DNA of 6,629 nt from an uncultured Pseudomonadales bacterium (GTDB lineage Bacteria; Pseudomonadota; Gammaproteobacteria; Pseudomonadales; Porticoccaceae). Positions 5,900-6,629 of this stretch are shown here, piece by piece (within the stretch, counting starts at the first letter, position 1; each line of letters starts with the position of its first letter). Made by a program: the position numbers and the translations under genes. Location: the NCBI GenBank assembly GCA_905478725.1, contig CAJQJT010000100.1:1-6629 (forward strand), read 5' to 3'. The notes beneath the pieces were generated by a model that saw only the letters and a program-made list of their open reading frames with translations, was not told where the DNA came from and ran no database searches.

Positions 5900-6610
5900 C
5901 TACTGCTTGCGCGCGACTATCTGATAACTAATCTCCAGCCGGTCTTCCACTTTTAATAAGCCATTAAATACCGAAAACGGTTCTATGCCGAAGTCGGTCT
6001 GTAGGATTGCGAAGCTACCACTTAACAGCAAGCTATTAATCTCTGGCTGAGTCACGGCGATCTCTAGATCCTGCGTTTGAAAAATTCCATGTAAGCCAAT
6101 GTTAGTTGCGATCTGCTGTCCAGCCATAACCCCAGCGCAATCTAAACTATGCAGTTGCACAAAGGGAAATTCTTCCGCATCTAAACTGATCAGCATATTA
6201 GTTTTGGTCCCAGCGATATCTTTTTCACTGGGGGTGGTGAGCAGCTTGGCTTGGCTCCGCAAAACCGGGTCGTCGACTATGAACTGGTTGAGCGAGGCGT
6301 AAAAATCTGCGCGACAGCTGTTGTCGTCACCGAGTAATAGATAGCCCTGCACATCGCGACTGGCGACTATATGGTCGTGACCGAACTTGGCCATAGCGCC
6401 GCCACGGAGGACTTTAATACGCACTATAGAGTTGGCACTGTCGATTTGGTAGAGGTTGCTCTGTGGATCTGGATTGGCGTAGGCAGAAGTTGGGAAATCC
6501 GCCGGTCGCTGGGGTGCGGTGGACTCTTCTCTTGGCGCCGAGCAGGCGATGAGTAAGATGGAGGGGAGTAATACTGTAGTGATGAGTTTTTTAATGGGAC
6601 TGCTCTTCAT
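5900..6610 (-). CDS. YceI-family lipoprotein
   Basis: The product (236 residues from the ATG at 6610) starts with a lipoprotein signal: MKSSPIKK, a hydrophobic stretch (9-22) and the lipobox LIAC with C23; Ser at +2 predicts outer-membrane sorting. A Pro/Ser-rich linker (about 24-53) leads to a YceI-like domain (PF04264, about 54-236), a lipocalin-like beta barrel known to hold isoprenoid-type lipids in some members. The segment MAKFGHDHIVASRDVQGYL carries H78-D79-H80, the HDH motif typical of this subgroup; later GLHGIFQTQDLEIAV and GSFAILQTDFGIEPFS fit the domain's C-terminal strands. The frame stays open to the window edge, with ATG at 6625 and TTG at 6628 as alternative starts. I prefer 6610 because AAGAG lies 7 nt upstream and the signal peptide then has normal length. 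Ligand and role are unknown. Confidence 0.83.
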   Translation of the reverse strand: MKSSPIKKLITTVLLPSILLIACSAPREESTAPQRPADFPTSAYANPDPQSNLYQIDSANSIVRIKVLRGGAMAKFGHDHIVASRDVQGYLLLGDDNSCRADFYASLNQFIVDDPVLRSQAKLLTTPSEKDIAGTKTNMLISLDAEEFPFVQLHSLDCAGVMAGQQIATNIGLHGIFQTQDLEIAVTQPEINSLLLSGSFAILQTDFGIEPFSVFNGLLKVEDRLEISYQIVARKQ

Positions 6611-6629
6611 CAAATAGCTCTTCATCAAA
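6602..6629. repeat. 15-bp tandem duplication at the YceI gene start
   Basis: GCTCTTCATCAAA occurs at 6602-6614 and again at 6617-6629, period 15 bp; the second copy runs to the window edge. On the coding strand each copy reads TTTGATGAAGAGC, supplying an ATG and an AAGAG purine stretch. The upstream copy's AAGAG sits at Shine-Dalgarno distance from the downstream copy's ATG. More copies may exist beyond the window. Confidence 0.75.

Overview
The window looks like chromosomal DNA from a gammaproteobacterium, probably a marine, sunlight-exposed lineage of the SAR92/OM60 (Cellvibrionales-like) kind. This is an inference from dense gene packing, roughly balanced base composition, the combination of a cryptochrome-DASH with an iron-sulfur (6-4) photolyase, and neighbours (DUF3429, DCC-family DUF393, CsgA-like SDR) that I associate with photoprotection clusters in such bacteria. 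No rRNA, tRNA, CRISPR array, insertion sequence or phage gene was seen.

Layout. The left edge (2-415, +) is the C-terminal part of a serine beta-lactamase-like hydrolase. It converges, 15 bp apart, on a leftward pair of light-driven flavoproteins: cry-DASH (3388-2048, -) followed 69 bp later by an FeS-type bacterial cryptochrome/(6-4) photolyase (1978-431, -). A 175-bp divergent control region (3389-3563) separates these from a rightward operon: a five-helix DUF3429 membrane protein (3564-4082), a DCC thiol-oxidoreductase-like protein (4079-4552) and a short-chain dehydrogenase (4549-5295), joined by two ATGA stop/start overlaps. A CxxC carboxymuconolactone-decarboxylase/AhpD-like protein (5351-5896) follows after 55 bp. 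It converges, 3 bp apart, on a leftward YceI-family lipoprotein (6610-5900) that runs to the right edge.

How they may work together. The two photolyase-family proteins are expected to repair different UV lesions: (6-4) photoproducts for the FeS enzyme, and cyclobutane dimers, mainly in single-stranded DNA, for the DASH enzyme. The divergent operon combines a membrane protein with CxxC redox proteins and an NAD(P)-dependent oxidoreductase, which fits an envelope or redox response to light stress, but no substrate can be named from sequence. The control region carries inverted repeats overlapping a sigma70-like promoter, so shared, possibly light-dependent control is a testable idea. No regulator gene (LitR/MerR or ECF sigma/ChrR) lies inside the window.

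Most distinctive details: complete conservation of the FeS cysteines and electron-transfer residues in the (6-4) photolyase; an apparent loss of the distal tryptophan of the classical triad in the DASH protein; an in-frame 15-bp tandem repeat in the DCC gene; a second 15-bp duplication at the start of the YceI gene; and an AhpD-like protein that keeps CxxC but lacks the usual Glu and His of the proton relay.
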